A stretch of DNA of 22,028 nucleotides from a virus, in the IMG/VR virus record IMGVR_UViG_3300030450_004218, positions 1 to 22,028 of that record; one strand, given 5' to 3'. Below, piece by piece: positions 14,436 to 21,159 of the stretch. A program made the translations under genes and the position numbers. The notes under the pieces were generated by a model. That model was not told the origin of the DNA, ran no database searches, and saw nothing but the letters and a program-made list of their open reading frames with translations. Numbering within the stretch: the first letter of the stretch is position 1; each line of letters starts with the position of its first letter.

Positions 14436-14876
14436 ATGTCACGCACTTACGAATTCATCCTTAAAAATCCCGGCTCAACTGTTGCCGATATTGTTAACGC
14501 CATGCCGATCACTGAAGACAAAGTTCGGTATCAGATCAAAATGTCTGGAGATATGCTTCTCAAAGACGATGGTCGTCCGGCCCGCTACACGGCAGCCCCG
14601 ATCGACGAAGATATCGATGAAGACATCGACGAAGCCCCAGTTAAATCTGATGAGTCGCAAGGCGACAAGCCGAAGCGAGTCATCCTAAACCCACAACCCG
14701 TGATCAACAAAATGATTGCCACGGCAAAAGAAGCCGGTGTCAATATGACATATAATAAGGCCGATCGGACTTGGTATTTTTCAAAAGGAAAATTATCAGC
14801 TTTTAAAAAGTCCCAAGAACTTCCCAATATCCGGGAAAAGGGTTTTGAAAAATGGCTTGGAAATAATTTCTCTTGA
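14436..14876 (+). CDS. Uncharacterised protein with winged-helix-like start (146 aa)
   Basis: The N-terminal ~50 residues (MSRTYEFILKNPGSTVADIV, then ITEDKVRYQIKMSGDMLLKD) resemble a small winged-helix domain of the kind in which 'GSTVADIVNAM-x-x-x-x-x-KVRYQI' forms helices 2 and 3. An acidic linker with repeated DED/DEDI (about residues 57-67) follows. The C-terminal half is basic (GVNMTYNKADRTWYFSKGKL) and might be a second nucleic-acid-binding domain. An AAGGAGAT lies 7 bases before the ATG. It overlaps the SNF2 helicase start by 4 bases, so it is probably a partner in the same process. No named family is recognised. Confidence 0.65.
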   Translation: MSRTYEFILKNPGSTVADIVNAMPITEDKVRYQIKMSGDMLLKDDGRPARYTAAPIDEDIDEDIDEAPVKSDESQGDKPKRVILNPQPVINKMIATAKEAGVNMTYNKADRTWYFSKGKLSAFKKSQELPNIREKGFEKWLGNNFS

Positions 14877-16192
14877 GGAAACTTCGGCCCGATCAAAAGG
14901 TTATGGTCCAGCATTTGCTGGACCATAACTGTGCCGGTTTATTTGTTGAAATGGGATGGGGCAAAACTATCGCAACACTTATAGCATTACATCAGATGAA
15001 AGAAAGACCAATCCTTTTAGTTGCTCCTATACGAGTCATCCAATCTGTATGGATGCAAGAAGATAAGAAATGGAATGTCGGTCTTTCGTTTTCTCTTGTA
15101 TATGGCAAACCCGAAGAACGAATTACTGCTTTAAATAAGAAAGCAGATATCTATTTGATTAACCCAGAAAACCTTGTATGGATGTTTGATCAACGCCAAT
15201 TACCGGATTTTCAGATCCTAGTTGTCGATGAAAGCAGTATGTTCAAAAACGTTGGATCTAAACGATTCAGAAAGCTTCGTTATAAAATTAAAGATTTCAA
15301 AAGACGGTATATCCTAACTGGAACTCCAACACCAAATTCTTTATTAGAATTGTGGCCTCAGATGTTTATCGTCGACCGAGGAGAAAGGTTAGGCCAAACG
15401 GCCGGAGCTTACAAAGCCAGGTTTTTTCATCCTGTTGATTATCACGGATGGAAATTCGAACCCAACCCTGGTGCAAAGAAAGCCATTTATGAACGAGTAC
15501 AAGATGTCGTATTACAACAAGGTGGAAATCTACCTGATCTACCTAGTTTTAAGTATAATCGAATCAGGGTTGAATTGGATCCTGGGCACAAACAATTTTA
15601 TGACGACATCGAGGAGGAAGCTTTAGCTACTTTCGATGGTGTTACGATTACGGCAGCCAACGTTGTAGCCGGAATGATGAAATGCCGGCAGATTGCTAAC
15701 GGGATATTTTACGATGACGACGGTGAGTCGGTCGAACTGCACACTAAGAAACTAGATGCTCTCCAAGAGGTGATCGAGGAAACTGGTTCGAACGTGATCG
15801 TCGTTTACAACTTCCGACATGAACTCACTGTTATACAAAAGAAACTTAAAGAGTATAAGCCAGTTATATTAAACGAAGATAAGAATGCAATTAATAATTG
15901 GAATAATGGAAAGGTTCGTGTTCTTCTTCTCCATCCCGCTTCGGGGGGTCATGGACTTAACCTCCAGGACGGTGGTCACACTATGGTTTGGTTTGGGCTA
16001 ACATTCTCGTATGAACAGTTTGCCCAGACGGTCGCCAGGATCCATCGTAGTGGGCAAAAGAATTCAGTTGTCTGCCATTTCATCACAAGCCGAGGAACAG
16101 TTGACCAACTCATGTGGAAAGCTCTCAATGTTAAAAAGAAAGGTCAAGGTGAATTGCTAAAAGCCCTTAAAGATTATAGGAGCAAGAAATGA
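14873..16192 (+). CDS. SNF2-family DNA helicase / ATPase
   Basis: This 439-residue superfamily 2 translocase shows all helicase motifs in order: KLRPDQ (Q-like, residues 3-8), EMGWGKT (motif I, 26-32), LLVAPIRVIQSVW (Ia), VVDESS (II, 117-122), LTGTPTPN (III, 148-155), an IVVYNFRHEL segment (IV), LLHPASGGHGLNLQDGG (V) and QTVARIHRSGQ (VI). The start is taken as TTG at 14873 because it keeps the LRPDQ motif; the next ATG (14903) would remove it. It is coupled to both neighbours by TTGA and ATGA overlaps. Phage SNF2 proteins of this size belong to replication modules and probably remodel forks or displace bound proteins. A perfect 12-bp hairpin lies at codons 10-19. Confidence 0.93.
   Translation: MRKLRPDQKVMVQHLLDHNCAGLFVEMGWGKTIATLIALHQMKERPILLVAPIRVIQSVWMQEDKKWNVGLSFSLVYGKPEERITALNKKADIYLINPENLVWMFDQRQLPDFQILVVDESSMFKNVGSKRFRKLRYKIKDFKRRYILTGTPTPNSLLELWPQMFIVDRGERLGQTAGAYKARFFHPVDYHGWKFEPNPGAKKAIYERVQDVVLQQGGNLPDLPSFKYNRIRVELDPGHKQFYDDIEEEALATFDGVTITAANVVAGMMKCRQIANGIFYDDDGESVELHTKKLDALQEVIEETGSNVIVVYNFRHELTVIQKKLKEYKPVILNEDKNAINNWNNGKVRVLLLHPASGGHGLNLQDGGHTMVWFGLTFSYEQFAQTVARIHRSGQKNSVVCHFITSRGTVDQLMWKALNVKKKGQGELLKALKDYRSKK
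14901..14928. repeat. Perfect 12-bp hairpin at the 5' end of the helicase gene
   Basis: TTATGGTCCAGC, an ATTT loop and GCTGGACCATAA form an exact inverted repeat within codons 10-19 of the helicase. It starts 25 bases downstream of the TTG start codon, and the in-frame ATG at 14903 is inside its left arm. Confidence 0.8.
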
Positions 16193-16656
16193 TAATTGTC
16201 GAAGGTCCAGATGGATCAGGGAAGTCAACCCTGGGCAAGAAACTAGGAGGGCGTGTTCTCCATTCTGGCGGACCATGCACAGATCCTGACGAACTTATGG
16301 CCAGAGTTAAAAGATTGTCAGAACAATATCGAGAGGGAGATGTTATTGACCGCTTCCCTTATTTGTCTGAAATCGTCTACGGACAACCCGCTATCATAGA
16401 TCCGATGCTGCTTATATCGATGTGGGAAGAATTCCAGGAAAAGCGTAACGCCCGACTGATCTATTGCCGCACGGACATCCCAACGATGTATAAGAATATC
16501 TCTCATAAGGCAAAGGAACATAAATCAGCAGAATATCTTGAAGAAGTTAAAAGCCGATATTTTGAAATTGTTACGAAATACGACGAATTGTTCAGCATAG
16601 TTAGTGTGAATCATATTTTTGATTGGCAAAAGGACGACTTACCATGTGTGGATTAG
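16189..16656 (+). CDS. P-loop (deoxy)nucleotide kinase
   Basis: This 155-residue kinase of the thymidylate/deoxynucleoside kinase type starts MIIVEGPDGSGKST, with Walker A at residues 6-13, and has DRFPYLSEIVYG (54-65), matching the DR(F/Y) motif that binds substrate, plus a helical lid region (NISHKAKEHKSAEYLEEVKS, about 104-123). It is short compared with bacterial thymidylate kinases (about 210 residues). AGGAG precedes the ATG, which overlaps the helicase stop as ATGA. It probably phosphorylates a deoxynucleotide or modified dNMP to feed the polymerase. A DNA-level 5-hydroxymethyl kinase, as in hypermodified phages, is an alternative that motifs alone cannot exclude. Confidence 0.8.
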   Translation: MIIVEGPDGSGKSTLGKKLGGRVLHSGGPCTDPDELMARVKRLSEQYREGDVIDRFPYLSEIVYGQPAIIDPMLLISMWEEFQEKRNARLIYCRTDIPTMYKNISHKAKEHKSAEYLEEVKSRYFEIVTKYDELFSIVSVNHIFDWQKDDLPCVD

Positions 16657-17969
16657 TTTTAAGATTTGAAACGAAAACCTGGGAACAGGCGTCCGAACGT
16701 AATCGTATCATATGCGGGGCATTGGATAAGATGAAGCATAGAGGAACAAAAGACCCAACTATACATCACTTTGGAAATGTCTCAGTTGGTCATATTCGAT
16801 TACCAATCATCAACCTTGATAACGGATTACAACCTTATTGCGGCAAGGAAGGCAAAACTTGGTTAGTCGGTGAAATATTTAATTATAAAGAATATCTCAA
16901 TGGAGAAGCCGAGACCGATACGGAGGTGCTTCAACATCTGGTTAGACATACACTGGATCCCCTACATTACGCTGATGGGATGTGGGCCGGCATCCATCGC
17001 TATCCCACGGGGGAAACGATCGCATTCAACGATTATCTGTCCCAAAAACCATTATACTATTCTGAGAAATATAAGATGGTTGCATCCGAACCTGATGCCT
17101 TCTTGATCTTTAATTTAACGCCCGATCGTATCCATCTAGGATCATGTATTAAATGGGGTTATGATCCAACAGGCCGAACACCCTGGGAAGAAGTCAAACA
17201 GCTCCCAGCGGGCCATTATATCAGTGAAGATATGATTCCTCGGCCTTACTGGGATTGGTCAAAAGTAGATACTCCCAATGACTTGACTGCTGCATTCCGA
17301 GAATCTGTTAAGAACCGTCTCGTCTCGGATCAACCCGTGGCTATGTTACTATCTGGCGGCCTGGATAGCACACTGACTTTCAAAGTGGCTCAGGAGTTGG
17401 GCGCAGATCTAAAGGTTTTCCATGTAGACAACGACGAGAAGGATATGTTCCTGGAAGCCGTCGGAAATCATCCGTATGAAAAGCTTGTCGGAGAATACCC
17501 AGGGCAACCCGCAGCGATCATGGCGATGCAGTCCCCGGCCGACGCTGGATCACTCTTGCCGCAGTATGCCTTGGGCGCTGCGGTTAAGGAGAAAGGATAT
17601 CATGTCACCTTATCGGGAGACGGAGCCGACGAACTATTCGGAGGGTATCGAAGGGCCAAGGAATATGACAGCCAATATTCTGATGTGTTTATCGAATTAC
17701 CTTACTGGCACTTTCCCCGCCTTGATCGGGTAATGATGAAACATACTATCGAACACCGGACCCCGTTTCTAGCACCAAGAATCGTGAAATATGCTTTGGA
17801 ACTACAATGGATCCAGCGAACACAAAAGCAGGAATTAAAAAGGATCGCTCAAGGGATTGTCCCTGATGCGATTATCAATCAACCGAAGAAGCCGCTAAAA
17901 TCTTTTGGCTTCGGCCAAGAGCATCGAATTCAACTTTCAAACACGTGGAGATATATCTATGATTACTGA
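16644..17969 (+). CDS. Asparagine-synthetase-like glutamine amidotransferase
   Basis: The start at 16644 puts the catalytic Cys directly after Met (MCGLVLRF) and has AAAGGA upstream. The N-terminal class II glutaminase shows MKHRG, HIRLPIIN (R52), GEIFNYKEY, TDTEVL and NDYLSQKPLYY. The C-terminal ATP-pyrophosphatase synthetase shows LLSGGLDST (PP-loop, 236-244), LSGDGADELFGGY (323-335), KHTIEHRTPFL (366-376) and KKPLKSFGFG. At 441 residues it is about 110 shorter than E. coli AsnB. The oxyanion-hole Asn of 'VNGEIYN' is Val75 here, so the glutaminase may be altered. The synthetase half looks active. It lies between a kinase and MazG genes, overlapping both. It could make asparagine, or amidate another substrate such as a modified base. 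Confidence 0.85.
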   Translation: MCGLVLRFETKTWEQASERNRIICGALDKMKHRGTKDPTIHHFGNVSVGHIRLPIINLDNGLQPYCGKEGKTWLVGEIFNYKEYLNGEAETDTEVLQHLVRHTLDPLHYADGMWAGIHRYPTGETIAFNDYLSQKPLYYSEKYKMVASEPDAFLIFNLTPDRIHLGSCIKWGYDPTGRTPWEEVKQLPAGHYISEDMIPRPYWDWSKVDTPNDLTAAFRESVKNRLVSDQPVAMLLSGGLDSTLTFKVAQELGADLKVFHVDNDEKDMFLEAVGNHPYEKLVGEYPGQPAAIMAMQSPADAGSLLPQYALGAAVKEKGYHVTLSGDGADELFGGYRRAKEYDSQYSDVFIELPYWHFPRLDRVMMKHTIEHRTPFLAPRIVKYALELQWIQRTQKQELKRIAQGIVPDAIINQPKKPLKSFGFGQEHRIQLSNTWRYIYDY

Positions 17970-18342
17970 AATTTATAAATTCAATCGCCAGGTTCTTGGC
18001 AGAGCAGAAACACAAATGGTTCTTCCGCTCGATCTCCCAGAACATGAATGGCTAGTCGCTGCCTTAAAGGAAGAGGTTCAGGAGTTCGAAGATAGTAAGA
18101 CCCCAGCCGAAGAAGTTGATGCTTTGATCGACCTATGCTACTTTGCGATCGGAGGATTATCCCGGCTTGGACTTAGCGAACAGCAAGCTTGGGAATGCTT
18201 CGATGCAGTTCACAACGCCAATATGACAAAGAAAATTGGTGTCAAGGTAACACGACCTAATGATGGATCAGTCGACGACGCTGTCAAAGATGAAACTTTT
18301 AAAGATCCTGTTGAAAAAATCAAGGAGATTATAAGTGGTTGA
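17959..18342 (+). CDS. MazG-like nucleotide pyrophosphohydrolase
   Basis: The start is the ATG at 17959, with GGAG 8 bases upstream; a longer frame exists but lacks a ribosome site. The 127-residue all-helical protein carries the MazG/PRA-PH metal motif LKEEVQEFEDS (E38, E39, E42) with EEVDALIDLCYF (E51/E52, D54, D58) and the FDAVHNANMTKK region (81-92) that binds nucleotide. The family hydrolyses dNTPs or NTPs to monophosphates and pyrophosphate. With a dCMP-specific synthase and a dCMP deaminase nearby, a dCTPase-like role that removes unmodified dCTP is attractive but inferred. It overlaps the amidotransferase by 11 bases and the methyltransferase by 8. Confidence 0.8.
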   Translation: MITEIYKFNRQVLGRAETQMVLPLDLPEHEWLVAALKEEVQEFEDSKTPAEEVDALIDLCYFAIGGLSRLGLSEQQAWECFDAVHNANMTKKIGVKVTRPNDGSVDDAVKDETFKDPVEKIKEIISG

Positions 18343-19639
18343 TTACAAACGATCACTAACACAACGACCACCTAAAACCCAGCCAGCTTATATTGAGCCT
18401 AAAGGAAAACTCAAAGGAAGGAAACTTAAAGCTATAGGGCTTACTTCCGGTGTTGGTTCGATGTTGATTGGAGCAGACATAGCAGGATTTGATGTTATTG
18501 GTAATATCGAATGGAGGAATTACTATCGTCTTAAAGATCATAATGAACAAAATACATTTATTGAAAATTTTCCAGGGGCATTCTTAGCTCGGGGTTTAGC
18601 TGACGTTCCCGAAGGCATGCTTCCTTATGATATAGATTTGGCTATGGGTCATCCGGAATGTGGACTATATAGCGTACTTAATAGCCCAAACAAAAATTCA
18701 AAATTAGATAAACTCGATGCTGGTGATATTCCTTTATTCTTAGAATATGTATCGAAAATTAAGCCTCGATATTTTGTTATGGATGATTTGCCTCAATGCT
18801 TTAACGCATTGCCAATGGAAAGCTATATTGACTTATTACCCGAATATGATTTATTCCCTGAATGGATATCTAATTATCATTATGGGAATATCCAAAAACA
18901 TAGAAAAAGAATGTTTATGATCGGATCTCTTAAATCTGAAAATTATGTTTTTGAACCAGGTGAGTTAGAAGAATTCCCCGAATGGACTATCCGAAGCAAG
19001 ATCGAAGATATAGAAGGCAAATGGGGATGTTTACCTAATCATGAAAAACATACTACAAATAATAATCGACCCGGAAGATTTCTTCATATGCGATATCGGG
19101 GCGATCGACCAACCTGGAAAGAAGTCCAAAAATTCTTTAAAGAAAATCAAAAACCCCGTGAGAACTTTCAATATTACGGAAAGGATGGAGATATGAAAGT
19201 CCGTCCTTCATTACCTAAAATGGATTACGATTGGACTTCTAATGTTTTGACAGGAGGCAATCCTACAATGCACCCAACTATCTGCCTTCCAATCTCGATT
19301 CGAGAACGAGCTAGAATCCAAGGATTTCCAGATAATTTTGAATTTTTTGGTACAAGACTCGAATCAGATGGTAGTTGGGAACACAGCTCAAAAAATATTT
19401 CGATGGTAAAACAAACTGGCAAAGCTATGCCGATTGAATTTAATGAACATGTGTCTCGACATATTATGGGTCACATTGAAAGAAAACCTATTAACGTTTC
19501 GGGGCAACGGTTTTTAAAACCTAACGACAAAATTACAGAAGCTAAGTTAGAATTTTGTACAATCTCAGGATATGCTAATCAAGAAAAAGCATGTGATACT
19601 TGCTGGATAAAGGAGACATGCCATGTCAAGAATGGATAA
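18335..19639 (+). CDS. Divergent DNA cytosine-C5 methyltransferase homologue
   Basis: The GTG start at 18335 has AAGGAG about 8 bases upstream, settling an unusual start. The 434-residue protein follows the C5-methyltransferase plan: motif I AIGLTSGVGSMLIGADIAGF (33-52), motif IV LAMGHPECGLYS (catalytic Cys109), motif VI position YFVMDDLPQ (146-154, Asp-Asp in place of Glu-Asn-Val), motif VIII NIQKHRKRMFMIGS (185-198), motif IX ISIRERARIQGFPDNFEFFG (320-339) and motif X KQTGKAMP (359-366). The C-terminus adds Cys408 and CDTCWIKETC (C420, C423, C429), a possible metal site unusual for the family. Cys109 suggests attack on cytosine C6, but the changed motif VI and motif I may mean altered chemistry. 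It is in the chain MazG-methyltransferase-deaminase. Confidence 0.82.
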   Translation: MVDYKRSLTQRPPKTQPAYIEPKGKLKGRKLKAIGLTSGVGSMLIGADIAGFDVIGNIEWRNYYRLKDHNEQNTFIENFPGAFLARGLADVPEGMLPYDIDLAMGHPECGLYSVLNSPNKNSKLDKLDAGDIPLFLEYVSKIKPRYFVMDDLPQCFNALPMESYIDLLPEYDLFPEWISNYHYGNIQKHRKRMFMIGSLKSENYVFEPGELEEFPEWTIRSKIEDIEGKWGCLPNHEKHTTNNNRPGRFLHMRYRGDRPTWKEVQKFFKENQKPRENFQYYGKDGDMKVRPSLPKMDYDWTSNVLTGGNPTMHPTICLPISIRERARIQGFPDNFEFFGTRLESDGSWEHSSKNISMVKQTGKAMPIEFNEHVSRHIMGHIERKPINVSGQRFLKPNDKITEAKLEFCTISGYANQEKACDTCWIKETCHVKNG

Positions 19640-20051
19640 ACATGAAGCGATGATGCAAATGGCTGAAATCATAGCACAGAGGGCCACATGCGCCAGAAGA
19701 GTAGTAGGTGCTGTAATCACAGATGTATCCGGTATCGTCCTCGCTACGGGTTTCAATGGTGTTCCTCAGGGATTAAGCCATTGTAATGAGGGAAACCCAT
19801 GTGCGGGCGCTAAAGCGGAATCTGGGACCCGTTTAGATGAATGTTTAGCTATACATGCTGAACAAAATGCTTTGATTCAACTTCCTAATCCTCGAGAGGC
19901 TAGCAACATTTATGTAACTACTTTTCCCTGTATTCATTGTAGTAAAATGTTGTTAAATACCAATATTCAAACAATATACTATCGAGAATTATATCCTGGA
20001 GGAGGTTGGAAACTTTGGATTGAATCTGGTCGTAAGGAGATTAAGTTATGA
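19623..20051 (+). CDS. dCMP deaminase
   Basis: This 142-residue zinc deaminase has catalytic IHAEQNAL (His78, Glu80) and FPCIHCSKML (Cys103, Cys106), VVGAVITDVSGIVLATGFNG (28-47) and the Cys-rich insert CNEGNPC ... DEC (C54, C60, C74) seen in T4-type dCMP deaminases, which binds a second zinc. It converts dCMP to dUMP, normally for dTMP synthesis, and is usually regulated by dCTP and dTTP. AAAGGAG precedes the ATG. It overlaps the methyltransferase by 17 bases. A deaminase next to a probable dCMP-modifying synthase implies competition for, or partition of, the same substrate. No standard thymidylate synthase is visible in the window. Confidence 0.93.
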   Translation: MSRMDKHEAMMQMAEIIAQRATCARRVVGAVITDVSGIVLATGFNGVPQGLSHCNEGNPCAGAKAESGTRLDECLAIHAEQNALIQLPNPREASNIYVTTFPCIHCSKMLLNTNIQTIYYRELYPGGGWKLWIESGRKEIKL

Positions 20052-20308
20052 AACTTGGAAGCCCTTCAAAATATCAAGGTCAGATCGGAGGTAAGACCTT
20101 CGATCGGATTATCGAAAAACACCGCAGCCACTATCGATCGCAGATGACAGAGCATATTGCTATCGCGCTGCGGGAATACTTAGTCGAAGGAAAACCAGCG
20201 GCGAAGACATCGTACGATGGAACTCGGCAAGCTTTCAGATCTCGATTAATTTACTACATCGCGGCATGGGAAAAGACTGGTAACTTAAGTGAAAAAGATT
20301 TCAAGTAA
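20048..20308 (+). CDS. Uncharacterised basic protein (86 aa)
   Basis: An ATGA overlap couples this frame to the deaminase, and AAGGAGAT lies before the ATG. The product is basic and helical, starting MKLGSPSKYQGQIGGKTFDR and ending AAWEKTGNLSEKDFK. The pattern of Lys, Arg and His suggests nucleic-acid binding, but no family is recognised. Its last codons (from 20282) belong to the repeat whose copy at 20799 is non-coding, so this gene is the source of that relic. Confidence 0.65.
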   Translation: MKLGSPSKYQGQIGGKTFDRIIEKHRSHYRSQMTEHIAIALREYLVEGKPAAKTSYDGTRQAFRSRLIYYIAAWEKTGNLSEKDFK

Positions 20309-20372
20309 GGGGTTTACATATTAAGCAGAAAAGACCATGATCATAATATCATCAACCACTAAAAAGGATTTA
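20282..20372 (+). repeat. Promoter cassette repeat, copy A
   Basis: This 91-base copy runs from the 3' codons of the 86-aa gene to the ribosome site of the next gene. It matches copy B (20799-20890) almost base for base, with differences only around the -10 (CATGAT against CATAAT, and one inserted base). Its right part also matches copy C. Confidence 0.95.
20313..20341 (+). promoter_or_regulatory. Promoter in cassette A
   Basis: AAGGGG, then TTTACA (20313-20318), 17 bases, CATGAT (20336-20341), 6 bases, ATCATCAACCAC. The sigma70-like hexamers and exact 17-base spacing are the same in the copies, and the expected start falls on the conserved ATCATCAAC. It drives the gene at 20378. Confidence 0.75.
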
Positions 20373-20377
20373 AAAGC

Positions 20378-20770
20378 ATGTTCCACGTATATCAAATCAA
20401 TTTAACTGACGAACTCTATAACGAGATTAATACCAATCCTTCTAGCGAAAAAGCTTTGGCTTACCGTCGTGGCATGATAGGTGACATCGACAAAGCAATA
20501 GATCTTGAACTTTTTGAACACGTTGCTAACGTCGATACAGACAACGTTGAAGAGGCCTTCGTGATCATGAATCGTTGGTCAGACGAAGACGAAGTTAAGG
20601 TCGATCGTTTCCGTCAGCTTTGCAGCCTTTCAGTTGGTAACGTTCTCATAAATACTTCGGAACTAACTATGCACGTATGCAAAACGATAGGCTGGGAAGA
20701 AAAGACCGAGAAAGAACGTAAATACTTTGAATCTAAAACCTCAACACTTATACGAAACCATCTTGCTTAA
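20378..20770 (+). CDS. Uncharacterised acidic protein (130 aa)
   Basis: This gene has its own promoter (cassette A) and AAAAAGGA before the ATG. The product starts MFHVYQINLTDELYNEINTN, has the acidic segment HVANVDTDNVEEAFVIMNRW and ends with a charged helix. It looks soluble, with no membrane segment or signal. I do not recognise the family. The independent promoter and following hairpin mark it as an accessory ('moron'-like) gene. Confidence 0.65.
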   Translation: MFHVYQINLTDELYNEINTNPSSEKALAYRRGMIGDIDKAIDLELFEHVANVDTDNVEEAFVIMNRWSDEDEVKVDRFRQLCSLSVGNVLINTSELTMHVCKTIGWEEKTEKERKYFESKTSTLIRNHLA

Positions 20771-20778
20771 TCTAACTC

Positions 20779-20798
20779 GGGAGGCCTTCGGGCCTCCC
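20779..20798 (+). terminator. Hairpin terminator after the 130-aa gene
   Basis: GGGAGGCC, TTCG and GGCCTCCC form a perfect 8-bp GC-rich stem with a stable UUCG loop, 8 bases after the stop. No U tract follows (AACTTAAG), so termination may be partial. Copy B of the promoter cassette begins directly after it. Confidence 0.7.
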
Positions 20799-20890
20799 AA
20801 CTTAAGTGAAAAAGATTTCAAGTAAGGGGTTTACATATTAAGCAGAAAAGACCATAATCATAATCATAATCAACCACTAAAAAGGATTTA
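20799..20890 (+). repeat. Promoter cassette repeat, copy B, with relic of the 86-aa gene's tail
   Basis: This copy repeats copy A including its first 27 bases, which in copy A encode the last residues and stop of the 86-aa gene (NLSEKDFK). Here those bases follow a terminator and have no gene in front, so they are a relic showing that the cassette was copied from the copy A locus. Confidence 0.95.
20830..20858 (+). promoter_or_regulatory. Promoter in cassette B
   Basis: TTTACA (20830-20835), 17 bases, CATAAT (20853-20858), then CATAATCATAATCAACCAC. The -10 region holds three CATAAT units, one more base overall than copy A. It drives the gene at 20903. Confidence 0.75.
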
Positions 20891-20902
20891 ACGGAGAAAA
20901 AA

Positions 20903-21145
20903 ATGGTAAACAGAATTGATTATGTAGACGCAAGGGACGGCGGCCTAGAGTTTTACAAGCACGTTAACGGCAAGAGCCAATTTGTAGGTTTTGCTAAAAC
21001 ACCAGAGAAAGCGGCAGAGCTTTTCAACCAGCATGGCGTTGGCGATATGTACGGCGGTTCCAGTATAGATTTTGCGACAGAAGCTGGGTTTGCTACGGAT
21101 GACGGCGCGGAGCTAATGCTTAAGAGAGCTTTCGAGCTAATCTAA
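20903..21145 (+). CDS. Uncharacterised protein (80 aa)
   Basis: Behind promoter cassette B with ACGGAG before the ATG. The product starts MVNRIDYVDARDGGLEFYKH and contains GFAKTPEKAAELFNQHGVGD followed by an Asp/Gly/Ala-rich stretch and a terminal helix. It is small, acidic and soluble. No family is recognised. It shares no obvious similarity with its neighbours despite the shared promoter. Confidence 0.6.
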   Translation: MVNRIDYVDARDGGLEFYKHVNGKSQFVGFAKTPEKAAELFNQHGVGDMYGGSSIDFATEAGFATDDGAELMLKRAFELI

Positions 21146-21159
21146 TTGGAGATGAGAAA

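Noticed and set aside
16623-16643. Seven-codon N-terminal extension of the AsnB-like gene
   Set aside because: The mature enzyme needs Cys directly after the initiator Met; only the ATG at 16644 gives this, and it has a proper ribosome site.
17905-17958. Upstream start for the MazG-like gene
   Set aside because: It would overlap the amidotransferase by 65 bases, has no Shine-Dalgarno site and adds residues outside the MazG fold.
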